Shown piece by piece: positions 8,117 through 16,067 of a stretch of DNA of 64,000 nt. Positions within the stretch are counted from its first letter, which is position 1; the number at the start of each line of letters is the position of its first letter. Below the pieces are notes generated by a model. It was not told the DNA's origin, did no database searches, and saw only the letters and a list, made by a program, of their open reading frames with translations. The DNA is taken from positions 1 to 64,000 of IMG/VR virus record IMGVR_UViG_3300046000_004279; one strand, written 5' to 3'. A program made the position numbers and the translations under genes. Origin of the DNA: a virus.

Positions 8117-8969
8117 TCCGCGTGTACGAACTCTTAAAGACTGTATATCGCCATTAGATCTAATGCCTCGTAGTGAACAAGGGGCCAAGATCATACATCA
8201 GTATGAACAAGACAATCCAATAATTCTAAACATTAGACATCGTCCTCATATCAGACTAAACATAGAAAAGTTTGATCTTGAAGCAGCACGAAAAGAAGTT
8301 GATCAGTTCTATCAAAGCAATGACTTCATGCAGTTGAACATGAAAGGCATTTCGTTAGATAGTGGTGGGCGCCCATACGACTATGATGGTTATCACTCGT
8401 GGTGGTCAAGTAGAGCTCTTGTAAACTATATTCCACAATCTAAAGGGGTATGGGGTAAAGACGATAGAGAACTTGCAATAAAAGAGTATCCACAATACCA
8501 ACAACGAGCATCTAAAATAGAAGGTCATCGGCCGTTTCTCCAAGATATGGATTTCTATAAAACTGAAGTATGGGATGCATTACCATACATTACTGATTAT
8601 ATTATGACAAATATATGCAGCGATTTTAAATATATGCGCCGAACACATTTGTATAAAATGAATCCAAGAGGTTGTTTAACTTTTCATAATCATAGATTAC
8701 TTCCATGGGAAACAGAAGAAGCTCCTCACGATGAGGGGATCATTCACATCCCTTTGTACACCCATGAAAATTGCAAGATGTTGACTCAGATTGGCGATAG
8801 TGATTGGATTGACGCCCAGCACTATGCGGAAGGGGAAGGCTGGCTGCTCAATACATACATGAATCACGCTGTAGATGCAACATCCTGCCCAATTGATAGA
8901 CTTCATTTAACCATTATGGTTGATTTTGCAGATCCAAAGTTTGCAAAGCTATTGGAGAATAGTTTGTGA
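8091..8969 (+). CDS. 2OG/Asp-hydroxylase-like oxygenase (B)
   Basis: 292 residues. The C-terminal region has a cupin-like layout as in Asp/Asn hydroxylases: LTFHNHRLLPW (possible HxH metal ligands), IIHIPLYTHENC, and NTYMNHAVDATS with a distal His, then a conserved Arg in IDRLHLTIMVD. The usual HxD is replaced by HNH, so activity is uncertain. The N-terminal part is unassigned. It is translationally coupled to the desaturase before it (26-base overlap) and the FkbM gene after it (GTGA overlap). Confidence 0.6.
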   Translation: MIVHRSTLNPRVRTLKDCISPLDLMPRSEQGAKIIHQYEQDNPIILNIRHRPHIRLNIEKFDLEAARKEVDQFYQSNDFMQLNMKGISLDSGGRPYDYDGYHSWWSSRALVNYIPQSKGVWGKDDRELAIKEYPQYQQRASKIEGHRPFLQDMDFYKTEVWDALPYITDYIMTNICSDFKYMRRTHLYKMNPRGCLTFHNHRLLPWETEEAPHDEGIIHIPLYTHENCKMLTQIGDSDWIDAQHYAEGEGWLLNTYMNHAVDATSCPIDRLHLTIMVDFADPKFAKLLENSL

Positions 8970-9670
8970 GTAACTTTGATGTGGTTAATAGCAATCGGGG
9001 AACCTTTATTGTTAATAAGCACGATACCCACCAATATCAACCTTTGAAAACAAACGGCACTACTCATATAGAAAATGAGATTGATCACATTTTAGACATT
9101 GTTGCTACACTACCAAAGCAAGAGGTATTTGTCGATGCTGGTGCCAATATTGGCTTAATTACTATATCTGTTGCTAAACATTTTAAAGGTAAGGTGCTTA
9201 GTTTTGAACCTCAACCAGTTATATACAATTGTTTATGTGGCAATATAGTACTCAACGATTTGTTAAATGTTATTCCGTATAATATTGGTTTAGGAGACAA
9301 TTCTTGTAATATGATTGTTCCTAATATAGATTATACAATTGCTCGAGACTTTGGTGATGTTAGATTGCGCCCACTGATGTATAGCGGAACTGAAGTTGAT
9401 GTTCATCCTTTGTCACAGATTACTGACACCATCGACTTTTTAAAAATTGATGTTGAGGGAATGGAACAAAGTGTTTTAGCTGGTGCCGAGTCGCTAATCA
9501 CAAAGAACAGACCATGGTGTTGGATTGAACATTTCCGATCAGATTTAAACGTGTTAGTGCAATTCTTCAAATCAAAGCGGTATCGTGTTTATAAAATTAA
9601 AGGCGACTTGGCTAACATTGTAGCTTGTCCAAACGATCAAACATTTCAGTGGATGGGTAATGAACTATAA
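8966..9670 (+). CDS. FkbM-family methyltransferase
   Basis: 234 residues with GTG start in a GTGA overlap. The SAM-binding motif VFVDAGANIGLITISVA (about residue 51), VLSFEPQP, and the FkbM-type segment TIDFLKIDVEGMEQSVLAGA are clear. FkbM enzymes O-methylate sugars, lipids or peptides. In this island it may methylate a hydroxyl made by the neighbouring oxygenases; that is inference. Confidence 0.85.
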   Translation: MSNFDVVNSNRGTFIVNKHDTHQYQPLKTNGTTHIENEIDHILDIVATLPKQEVFVDAGANIGLITISVAKHFKGKVLSFEPQPVIYNCLCGNIVLNDLLNVIPYNIGLGDNSCNMIVPNIDYTIARDFGDVRLRPLMYSGTEVDVHPLSQITDTIDFLKIDVEGMEQSVLAGAESLITKNRPWCWIEHFRSDLNVLVQFFKSKRYRVYKIKGDLANIVACPNDQTFQWMGNEL

Positions 9671-9962
9671 TAAGTTTTATGCAGTCAGATGGTTTGATAG
9701 TGAGTGTTTTACCAGTGTCAACACAGTAGATTATGTGATGCAGTTGAAACTAGCTGATAAACCAATGTTCTATAAGTATTTGGTATACGAGTTAATTGAG
9801 ACGCCTCATTCTTTTAAACAGCTAACTCTCATGTTACCTTTTGATAGGCATTTTAATAGAGTATCATCTCTAAAACTACATGCTGCTGAGAAAGCTAAAA
9901 TGAAATATCATTTTAACAAACTTAGAGAAGCCACCCACGGTCAGCAACAAATTCAAACTTAG
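9660..9962 (+). CDS. hypothetical protein
   Basis: 100 residues, basic, no membrane segment or recognised domain. It overlaps the FkbM gene by 11 bases at its start and runs 41 bases into the 3' end of the convergent gene 10548-9922. Coding status is supported by tight coupling only. Confidence 0.5.
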   Translation: MNYNKFYAVRWFDSECFTSVNTVDYVMQLKLADKPMFYKYLVYELIETPHSFKQLTLMLPFDRHFNRVSSLKLHAAEKAKMKYHFNKLREATHGQQQIQT

Positions 9963-10548
9963 TATTCAATTTTTGTCGCACAGCTGTCGGTATATCATAG
10001 GTTGTTCTCCAGGGATAAAACCAATTTGTTGAAGGACTGCTATACATTATGTATTGAGGGCACGACATCTCTTCAACCATTGTATCCAAGACATACCACT
10101 GTCGAGATATTACACTCTTACCAAACTCATCAACGTAATTGTTTTTAACTCGGCGGCAATGCTTTAGTGCTGACCACATAAACGACTTATAGTTGTCATC
10201 ATTAAAAGCGCAATATAGGTTATCGATGGGCTTCTCTAACAACCAATCAAAGAACAACGGTTCCCAATACTTGTTCATTATTGTATTTGACAGATAGCAA
10301 TAATCTTCTCTAACGTGAAGCCTATGAGGATACTTTATACTGTATACACCTCGTTCCTCTACTATAATAGCAGATGACGTGGCAACAATTTGATCATTAT
10401 CAATCATCAAACCGAGAAACCCACTTGTACCATCATACAAGTGGGTTTTGAACATATCATGGTTAGCATTGTTTAGAGGTGTACTGGGATGTTTAAAATA
10501 CTCCTCCAGCATACCTAGATATGATGGATCATACTTAACAAAGTTCAT
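9922..10548 (-). CDS. possible GNAT-like N-acyltransferase
   Basis: 208 residues. The size, an early MIDNDQIVATSSAIIVEERG two-strand pattern and a later VREDYCYLSNTIMNKY resemble the N-acyltransferase (GNAT/AHL synthase-like) fold, but no clean acyl-CoA loop is visible, so this is tentative. It overlaps the acyl carrier protein gene by 4 bases (ATGA), suggesting they work together; an acyl-ACP-dependent N-acyltransferase would fit. Confidence 0.45.
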   Translation of the reverse strand: MNFVKYDPSYLGMLEEYFKHPSTPLNNANHDMFKTHLYDGTSGFLGLMIDNDQIVATSSAIIVEERGVYSIKYPHRLHVREDYCYLSNTIMNKYWEPLFFDWLLEKPIDNLYCAFNDDNYKSFMWSALKHCRRVKNNYVDEFGKSVISRQWYVLDTMVEEMSCPQYIMYSSPSTNWFYPWRTTYDIPTAVRQKLNTKFEFVADRGWLL

Positions 10549-10775
10549 CTCTTCGATTCAATGAGTGTTAGAATATCTTGGATTGTTTTAACATCCTCTG
10601 CTTCTTTATCAAGCAGCTCAATTGAAAACTTCTCCTCGAGCTCAATGATTAATTCGACAGCATCTAAACTATCAAATTTTAAATCATTGAAAAGGTTTGT
10701 TTCAGCAGTTAAAACCTGATCTTTTAGTTTAAATTGTTGTCTAATAACTTGTTCAACTTCATTAAATAGTGTCAT
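10545..10775 (-). CDS. acpP: acyl carrier protein
   Basis: 76 residues, acidic four-helix ACP. The phosphopantetheine attachment motif is intact: FDSLDAVELIIELEE, with Ser about residue 36. Length equals bacterial AcpP. It needs host holo-ACP synthase to be charged. It sits between a desaturase and a GNAT-like gene in a reverse-strand operon with 4-base overlaps, so it probably carries acyl chains for these enzymes. An ACP is unusual in a phage. Confidence 0.9.
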   Translation of the reverse strand: MTLFNEVEQVIRQQFKLKDQVLTAETNLFNDLKFDSLDAVELIIELEEKFSIELLDKEAEDVKTIQDILTLIESKR

Positions 10776-11509
10776 TGTGTTTTCTTTCTAATTTTTGATA
10801 CAATCCAACCTGTGATGTCAAACTCTTTGGAGTTGTGCGCAAAGTTGATATTTTTAGGATCTTTGTGGTGGTTGTTATGATAACCTTCGCCTGCTATTAA
10901 TACTGAAAGTACTTGGGAGTTTCTACTTTCATCCTCTGTATCGTATGTTCTATAACCCACCCAAGGTAAATGTGAGAAAACATTTATTGCGGCCGTGGCA
11001 TGCCATAGAATTGCAGCGGGTAGTAGATGTAACCATACAACCAATTGAGGATCTATAACTGCAAGGATAACATCATACGATATGTTAATCTTAAAATAGT
11101 TTTTATGGAAAAACATTACAAGTTTATCTCTAAGCAAGTCTTTGGCGAATCTTAACTTTGGCTGATACGTCACAATACCAAAATATGTTTTGATTATACC
11201 TTTGAACGATGGACTATGTGGATCTTGTTCAGTATCACTATGAGCGTGGTGTTCTCTATGCATTGCCCCCCACACAAGTGCACTAGCGTTCAAACCTAGC
11301 GTTGCAATCAACAGTGATACGGTCTTAAACCACTGCGGAGATTGGTATCCTCTGTGACTAATCAGACGGTGGTAGCCAGCACTAATTCCAATAGAAATCA
11401 TCAAAAAGTAAACAACAATTGCGGCAATGAAACCGTATAGACTAAAATAGGTAATTGCGTATAGTATTGATAAATGCGCAGCAATCTGATAGGTTAGCAG
11501 CTTATACAT
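10772..11509 (-). CDS. membrane fatty-acid desaturase (2)
   Basis: 245 residues. His boxes HRLISH (about 48), HREHHAHSD (about 85) and HNNHH (about 212) and hydrophobic segments match the delta-9-type desaturase family. It is clearly diverged from desaturase 1, so this is not a recent duplication. It is coupled by 4-base overlap to the ACP gene downstream and by 1 base to the oxygenase upstream. Confidence 0.9.
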   Translation of the reverse strand: MYKLLTYQIAAHLSILYAITYFSLYGFIAAIVVYFLMISIGISAGYHRLISHRGYQSPQWFKTVSLLIATLGLNASALVWGAMHREHHAHSDTEQDPHSPSFKGIIKTYFGIVTYQPKLRFAKDLLRDKLVMFFHKNYFKINISYDVILAVIDPQLVVWLHLLPAAILWHATAAINVFSHLPWVGYRTYDTEDESRNSQVLSVLIAGEGYHNNHHKDPKNINFAHNSKEFDITGWIVSKIRKKTQ

Positions 11510-12264
11510 TATAACACCACATCATCATTGAAAACACCATCAACTCGTATAGTATAACTGAAATGTGGTAACGCATCAACTCCATGGTAGTCTGTTGTTT
11601 GATAAGCATATAATTTATGATCTTTGGGTAAATAGTGTTTTGTGTCTGTTACAGAATCGTAAATGTAAACGGGCCGATATCCACCAGGATTAAAATTTAT
11701 ATGATGGTTAAATACTCCATCTGGTATCCAATCTCTATGACAAGGCACATCTGCTTGGGGCCAAGATCCGTATATTACAACTCTACCAACAGATTTGAAA
11801 GGGAGTTTTTCAATGCACTGCTTAGTGTACGGTGTAAGATCAGAAAACTCACTCCACGGGTAATTGTCGTGAGCCCTATTGACAAACAGATTTGGCTTTA
11901 AATCAATAATAAAAAACCATGGTAATAAACTTTTGTGTTTAAAAAATAAAAACTTGCGTTTTTCCATCTGCGGAAGATCTTTTACATCATTTCTATCACC
12001 ATTGAAGTTATACATTACTTCATTTTCAAATTGACCATATTGTAACTTTGGAGGCATAACACCAGTAACAATTGGATATTTATTTAACTCTGTTTTGGCC
12101 AACGCCAAGCAAATTTCTGTATCCATCCTGTCATAATCAAAGTCAGCATATTTGGAAAAATCAAGAAACAATTTACCATTAACTCCTTGCGGCGGCAAAT
12201 CATCGTGTTCAAATTTAAACACAGTTCCAAAATCAGGATCGTCTTTTTTATCAAGTATTTTCAT
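11509..12264 (-). CDS. Asp/Asn-hydroxylase-like 2OG oxygenase (C)
   Basis: 251 residues. C-terminal segment VPCHRDWIPD supplies an HxD pair (His about 173), followed by FNHHINFNPGG, a distal His in TTDYHGVDALPHFS, and an Arg in YTIRVDGVF: the order of metal and 2-oxoglutarate ligands of the Asp/Asn beta-hydroxylase family. Substrate unknown. It lies in the reverse-strand acyl operon directly before desaturase 2. Confidence 0.65.
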   Translation of the reverse strand: MKILDKKDDPDFGTVFKFEHDDLPPQGVNGKLFLDFSKYADFDYDRMDTEICLALAKTELNKYPIVTGVMPPKLQYGQFENEVMYNFNGDRNDVKDLPQMEKRKFLFFKHKSLLPWFFIIDLKPNLFVNRAHDNYPWSEFSDLTPYTKQCIEKLPFKSVGRVVIYGSWPQADVPCHRDWIPDGVFNHHINFNPGGYRPVYIYDSVTDTKHYLPKDHKLYAYQTTDYHGVDALPHFSYTIRVDGVFNDDVVL

Positions 12265-12706
12265 TTATTCCTCCAACAATATGGATTCGATCTTCAAGAG
12301 ACGCGTTAACGAATGTGTGAATCTTAGTGGTATCTGCTAAATAATGATTGCCATCTGCAGGATATCTATATAACTTATCCTCAATAATCATAAAGCAGTT
12401 TTCATTTGTAATCAACGGTATATGCACACGAACTGTCGGATCAATGTGGTAAGAATAACACTGGTATGGTTGAAGTCGCATAAGTCTAGTGCGAAACATA
12501 CCAAGCTGCTTGATCACACTGTTGGTGTACGTCATTTCTGGAAACAGTGGTTCAGTAAAGTCTGCTTCACCATGATTTAGCTTTTCAAGTCGACCTGTGC
12601 CATACGAAGGATCAATGTTTCCTGGAACACCCTGAAGACTAATTTGGTTGTCATATTCAGGAATAAACTTTTCGATCTCTAACAGAATTTTATCAATATC
12701 AATCAT
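12251..12706 (-). CDS. short Asp/Asn-hydroxylase-like oxygenase (D)
   Basis: 151 residues, close to a minimal domain: QCYSYHIDPTVRVHIPLITN (HxD about residue 83), NHYLADTTKIHTFVNAS (distal His) and DRIHIVGGI (Arg). It matches the LpxO/Asp-hydroxylase core better than copies B and C. Overlaps neighbours by 14 and 4 bases. Confidence 0.7.
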   Translation of the reverse strand: MIDIDKILLEIEKFIPEYDNQISLQGVPGNIDPSYGTGRLEKLNHGEADFTEPLFPEMTYTNSVIKQLGMFRTRLMRLQPYQCYSYHIDPTVRVHIPLITNENCFMIIEDKLYRYPADGNHYLADTTKIHTFVNASLEDRIHIVGGINENT

Positions 12707-13137
12707 GGTGTAACTGTCATTTCTTTTATCTTATAAGGTTGCAGCAAGATCCACAGTATCAAATCAAGTGCATATTGTTTGCTAATCTTGGGTTCTTTAA
12801 CTGACTCAACGCGTTCTGTATCAATCCAACCAAACCGAATTATTGTTGTGTTAATTCCGCGATAGAATAATATCTCATTAGTATTATCTAGAGCCATTTT
12901 TTCTACAGAGTATTTCCAATGATCGTTATCAGCACATAGCCAATCAGCAGCGTTGGATCCAATGTTTATGATTCTTTTGTTTAATTTAGCAGCTTTGTCT
13001 AACATATCAACTTGGCTGAATTGATCATGTTTACAATTGATAAACACATCACAGTCTTCCAATCTGTCAACACATACTAAATTATCTACTAAATACTTTC
13101 CGAGGCCTCTTCGCGTGCCTGTAATGTAAAATTTCAT
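12703..13137 (-). CDS. truncated SDR/epimerase-like protein
   Basis: 144 residues. N terminus MKFYITGTRRGLGKYLVD is a Rossmann GxxxGxG-type nucleotide-binding start, followed by DCDVFINCKHD and NIGSNAADW as in short-chain dehydrogenases, but it is far shorter than the usual 250. The start at 13137 is set by a perfect GGAGG 8 bases upstream, located inside the divergent gene; the longer open frame to 13374 is not needed. It heads the reverse-strand acyl operon. Confidence 0.6.
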   Translation of the reverse strand: MKFYITGTRRGLGKYLVDNLVCVDRLEDCDVFINCKHDQFSQVDMLDKAAKLNKRIINIGSNAADWLCADNDHWKYSVEKMALDNTNEILFYRGINTTIIRFGWIDTERVESVKEPKISKQYALDLILWILLQPYKIKEMTVTP

Positions 13138-13138
13138 A

Positions 13139-13711
13139 ATGGATACCTCCATGCAGTATATATGCGGTCCTGATTGGGACCGAAGAATAATCCCTATTAA
13201 CCAAGAAGGTAAAGTTGGCATCTTAATGTCGGGTGGGATCGACAGTTGGGTATTATACAACATGCTGAATGATCCAATAATTTTTAATATTACACGAACT
13301 GATGGTTTTGATAATGTTGAACGTGTACGTGATCTTACAGGCAAGCCAGTAATAGAAATTCCAGAATTGACCACTGACCATTGGCGAAGAGTTGATGTTG
13401 GTATAGACCATATATTTAAAAATTATGATGTTGATCAGTTGTATCATGGTATTAACATGACTCCACCTATCGACATTTTTCCCGAATTTAATATTCTTAG
13501 TAAACCATTTCGACCTTGGCGGATTGATGATCAACGTTTAAAAGTGCCATTTTTACATTTATACAAGTATCACATTATTGACTTAGCTAAGCAACTACAA
13601 ATTCCACTTGACAACACACGAAGCTGCATTGATAACGCTAGTGGAGATGAGTGCGGCCACTGTTGGCAATGCAAAGAGAAAAAATGGGGATTTCAACAAC
13701 TTTCTTCTTGA
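13139..13711 (+). CDS. QueC-like PP-loop ATPase
   Basis: 190 residues. PP-loop motif GILMSGGIDSWVLYN (about residue 27) and a C-terminal zinc site CIDNASGDECGHCWQC (C-x8-C-x2-C-x2-C) like 7-cyano-7-deazaguanine synthase QueC. QueC makes preQ0 from CDG; phages use such genes for 7-deazaguanine DNA. No QueD, QueE, FolE or transglycosylase is in this window, and the protein is shorter than usual, so another PP-loop reaction is possible. Its start is 1 base from that of the divergent gene and it lacks a clear SD. Confidence 0.65.
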   Translation: MDTSMQYICGPDWDRRIIPINQEGKVGILMSGGIDSWVLYNMLNDPIIFNITRTDGFDNVERVRDLTGKPVIEIPELTTDHWRRVDVGIDHIFKNYDVDQLYHGINMTPPIDIFPEFNILSKPFRPWRIDDQRLKVPFLHLYKYHIIDLAKQLQIPLDNTRSCIDNASGDECGHCWQCKEKKWGFQQLSS

Positions 13712-13736
13712 CTTTAATACAAGAATTCTGTATAGT
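13708..13736 (+). promoter_or_regulatory. sigma70-like promoter
   Basis: TTGACT, 17-base spacer, TATAGT, overlapping the stop of the PP-loop gene; AAGGAG follows 8 bases after the -10. Confidence 0.7.
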
Positions 13737-13757
13737 AAAGAAGTAAGGAGAATCAAA

Positions 13758-14318
13758 ATTAACATCTTCATCCTCGACAAAGATCCAATCTCAGCTGCAC
13801 AATTGCAGTGCGACAAACATGTAGTCAAAATGATTGTTGAGTCTGCGCAAATGCTCTCAACTGCCCATCGTATACTTGATGGTGAACTCAAACGCGCTCC
13901 ATCAAAGTCTGGTAAGACGATGTCAAAACACTGGACACTGCCTGATAACCGTGAAAGCGTGTTGTACAAAGCTGTTCATATGTCACATCCTTGCACCGTT
14001 TGGTCAATGATCAATACTGGTAACTATTGGTGGCACTATGTTCACTTTACCGCGCTTTGCGACGAGTACACTTATCGATATGGTAAGGTCCATGCGACTG
14101 ATACCCTATTGCGTAATGTGTTGGCAAACTATCCAAAGAACATTCCTACCAATTGGCGCACACAATTTCCATTGGCAATGCAATCAAATCCCGAATGTAT
14201 GCATCCGAATGATCCAGTGCGTTCGTACCGTGAGTTCTACCAAACGAAACAAGCTCGTTTCAAAATGGTTTGGACAAATCGTGAAGTTCCAAAATGGTTT
14301 GGATGTTTGGCAAAATAA
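13758..14318 (+). CDS. conserved phage protein, ATT start likely
   Basis: 186 residues. The N-terminal NIFILDKDPISAAQLQCDKH and HVVKMIVESAQMLSTAHR are a familiar conserved motif of T4-like marine phages, of unknown function. The family starts MNI(F/Y)xLD; here the matching codon is ATT at 13758, 7 bases after AAGGAG (13745-13750), with no ATG, GTG or TTG in place. So an ATT start is the best reading. It has its own promoter (13708). Confidence 0.75.
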   Translation: MNIFILDKDPISAAQLQCDKHVVKMIVESAQMLSTAHRILDGELKRAPSKSGKTMSKHWTLPDNRESVLYKAVHMSHPCTVWSMINTGNYWWHYVHFTALCDEYTYRYGKVHATDTLLRNVLANYPKNIPTNWRTQFPLAMQSNPECMHPNDPVRSYREFYQTKQARFKMVWTNREVPKWFGCLAK

Positions 14319-14341
14319 TACTTGACTTTACAATGAGAATG
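14310..14341 (+). repeat. 32-bp direct repeat, copy 1 (promoter repeat)
   Basis: GCAAAATAATACTTGACTTT and the next 12 bases are identical to 14707-14738. Each copy covers the last codons and stop of a gene plus the -35 box of the next promoter. Confidence 0.9.
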
Positions 14342-14350
14342 TTGTATTAT
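14322..14350 (+). promoter_or_regulatory. sigma70-like promoter
   Basis: TTGACT, 17 bases, TATTAT, upstream of the gene at 14380. Confidence 0.7.
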
Positions 14351-14379
14351 TGATATTGTAGGTAACGAAGGAGAATCAC

Positions 14380-14715
14380 ATGATGGCAACATTCACCCGC
14401 GAAAAGTTTGTAGATCTAATCAGCCGCCAAGACGAGGTTGGGATGCACTCAATTGGCCGTGCTTTGGTGCACTTGTTCAATCGTCAGACTGAAGATGAAC
14501 GTGCTATCAACAGCACTGATGTTCACAACGCTCGTGGGTTCACTCCTGCTGATGCTCGTGTTGGTTCGATCACTGCAAAGTATTACATCAAGAACAAGAA
14601 GTTGCTCGACTGGCAGATGGATCAGTGGACTGCAGCTAACGACAAAGGTCGGCTGCGGCTTGAGAAGTACTTCCGTCAGATCGCAGAAGAAGTTTCTGCA
14701 AAGACTGCAAAATAA
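14380..14715 (+). CDS. small conserved phage protein
   Basis: 111 residues, soluble, basic/acidic mix, resembling small conserved proteins in other phages (FTPADARVGSITAKYYIKN, FRQIAEE); no function known. GAAGGAG precedes two consecutive ATGs (14380 and 14383), either usable. It has its own early-type promoter. Confidence 0.7.
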   Translation: MMATFTREKFVDLISRQDEVGMHSIGRALVHLFNRQTEDERAINSTDVHNARGFTPADARVGSITAKYYIKNKKLLDWQMDQWTAANDKGRLRLEKYFRQIAEEVSAKTAK

Positions 14716-14738
14716 TACTTGACTTTACAATGAGAATG
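14707..14738 (+). repeat. 32-bp direct repeat, copy 2 (promoter repeat)
   Basis: Identical to 14310-14341, giving the next gene the same -35 region. Confidence 0.9.
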
Positions 14739-14747
14739 CACTACTAT
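14719..14747 (+). promoter_or_regulatory. sigma70-like promoter
   Basis: TTGACT, 17 bases, TACTAT, followed by GAGAGAG 30 bases later and ATG at 14783. Confidence 0.7.
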
Positions 14748-14782
14748 AGTATAGTAGACACACACAGAGAGAGAATCACTAA

Positions 14783-15754
14783 ATGGCTCATGAACTTGAA
14801 TTTGTAAACGGCGTTGCTCAGATGGCTTATGCAGGCGATACGCCTTGGCATGGTTTGGGTGTACAGGTCTCCAACGATCTGACTCCTGAGCAGATGATGG
14901 AAAAGGCTGGTCTTAATTGGGCAGTTGAGAAGAAAGATCTGACTATTGAAGGTACGAACATTAAGGTCGCGGGCCACCAAGCCTTGATCCGTTCGTCTGA
15001 CAACAAGATCTTGGATGTTGTTGGCGAAGATTGGAACCCCGTTCAGAACGAAGATGCGTTCAAGTTCTTCTCTGAGTATGTTCTTGCTGGTGACATGGAG
15101 ATGAACACCGCTGGTTCGCTGAAAGGTGGGCGTAACGTTTGGGCTCTTGCAAAGGTCAAAGAATCGTTCACGATCCTTGGCGAAGACCAAGTCGACTCGT
15201 ACTTGTTGTTCAGTAATCCTCACCAATACGGTAAGGCAATTGATGTACGTTTCACTCCCATTCGTGTCGTGTGCAACAACACTCTGACGATGTCACTCAG
15301 CAGTGCATCAAAGAATCAAGTCAAGATGAACCACCGTTCAGTGTTTGACGCTGAGACTGTCAAAACGACTCTTGGAATTGCCCACGAGAAGTTCGGCAAG
15401 TACAAAGAGATGGCGGAGTTCTTGGCTTCTAAGAAGTTCTCTGTTGATACTCTGATCCAATACTACAACGAAGTGTTTCCCCACACTTACAACAAAGAAA
15501 AGGGTGTGAAGGTCACTAAGGCTGCAGATCTGACTACGACTGCAAAAGCTGCGATGGCAGTTCTTGAGACCCAACCTGGGGCTAACTTCGGTGCTGGTTC
15601 TTGGTGGCAGGCTTTCAACTCTGTCACGTACTTGACTGACCACGAGATGGGTCGTTCTGCAGATACTCGTATGGAATCTGCTTGGTTTGGTATCAACCAA
15701 TCTCGTAAGATCAAAGCTGCACACAAAGCCGTGGAATACGCCACGGCGGCTTAA
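14783..15754 (+). CDS. DUF932 / phage-plasmid-like protein
   Basis: 323 residues. MAHELEFVNG, YAGDTPWHGLGVQV near the N terminus and FTPIRVVCNNTLTMSL mid-protein are hallmarks of the DUF932 (TIGR03299) family found in phages and plasmids. The function is unknown. It is transcribed from an early-type promoter and forms a small unit with the gene after it. Confidence 0.88.
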   Translation: MAHELEFVNGVAQMAYAGDTPWHGLGVQVSNDLTPEQMMEKAGLNWAVEKKDLTIEGTNIKVAGHQALIRSSDNKILDVVGEDWNPVQNEDAFKFFSEYVLAGDMEMNTAGSLKGGRNVWALAKVKESFTILGEDQVDSYLLFSNPHQYGKAIDVRFTPIRVVCNNTLTMSLSSASKNQVKMNHRSVFDAETVKTTLGIAHEKFGKYKEMAEFLASKKFSVDTLIQYYNEVFPHTYNKEKGVKVTKAADLTTTAKAAMAVLETQPGANFGAGSWWQAFNSVTYLTDHEMGRSADTRMESAWFGINQSRKIKAAHKAVEYATAA

Positions 15755-15765
15755 GGAGAATTGCA

Positions 15766-15948
15766 ATGGGCTATGTGAACAATGATAAAGAACCTGAGTT
15801 GGTTTTTGTCGGTAAAGACGATCAAGAGTTGAATCAGATTGCCCGTATGGTTGAAAAACTAAATGCCGACTTGGTCGACTCTGGATTTGATCAATACAAG
15901 TTTGACCTTGAGGTGCAGGGTGATAAAGCCTATATCAAACGCGTCTAA
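15766..15948 (+). CDS. small hypothetical protein
   Basis: 60 residues, acidic, soluble, with AAGGAG 5 bases before ATG. No family recognised. Follows the DUF932 gene by 11 bases and ends just before a double hairpin. Confidence 0.6.
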   Translation: MGYVNNDKEPELVFVGKDDQELNQIARMVEKLNADLVDSGFDQYKFDLEVQGDKAYIKRV

Positions 15949-15959
15949 ACCTGAATAAC

Positions 15960-15995
15960 CCACAGTTGATTTTTCTTCATTTTTGACAACTGTGG
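15960..15995 (+). terminator. first hairpin of a tandem terminator
   Basis: CCACAGTTG pairs with CAACTGTGG (9 bp) around a T-rich loop, just before the main terminator. Confidence 0.6.
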
Positions 15996-16002
15996 AAGAC
16001 TG

Positions 16003-16028
16003 GGCGGCTTCGGCCGCCTTTTTTTTAT
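16003..16028 (+). terminator. rho-independent terminator with TTCG loop
   Basis: GGCGGC-TTCG-GCCGCC followed by eight or more T. It separates early genes from the late block. Confidence 0.92.
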
Positions 16029-16032
16029 TTAT

Positions 16033-16040
16033 TATAAATA
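16033..16040 (+). promoter_or_regulatory. T4-like late promoter
   Basis: Exact TATAAATA 28 bases before the gene at 16068, directly after a terminator; it likely drives the late block. Confidence 0.75.
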
Positions 16041-16067
16041 GTATAAACTATTTTATATGGGAAATAA

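Noticed and set aside
12703-13374. Long version of the SDR-like gene
   Set aside because: The perfect GGAGG and Rossmann start place the start at 13137; the extension overlaps the divergent PP-loop gene.
14744-15766. Reverse-strand ORFs opposite the DUF932 gene
   Set aside because: Shadows of a clear plus-strand gene with known family motifs.
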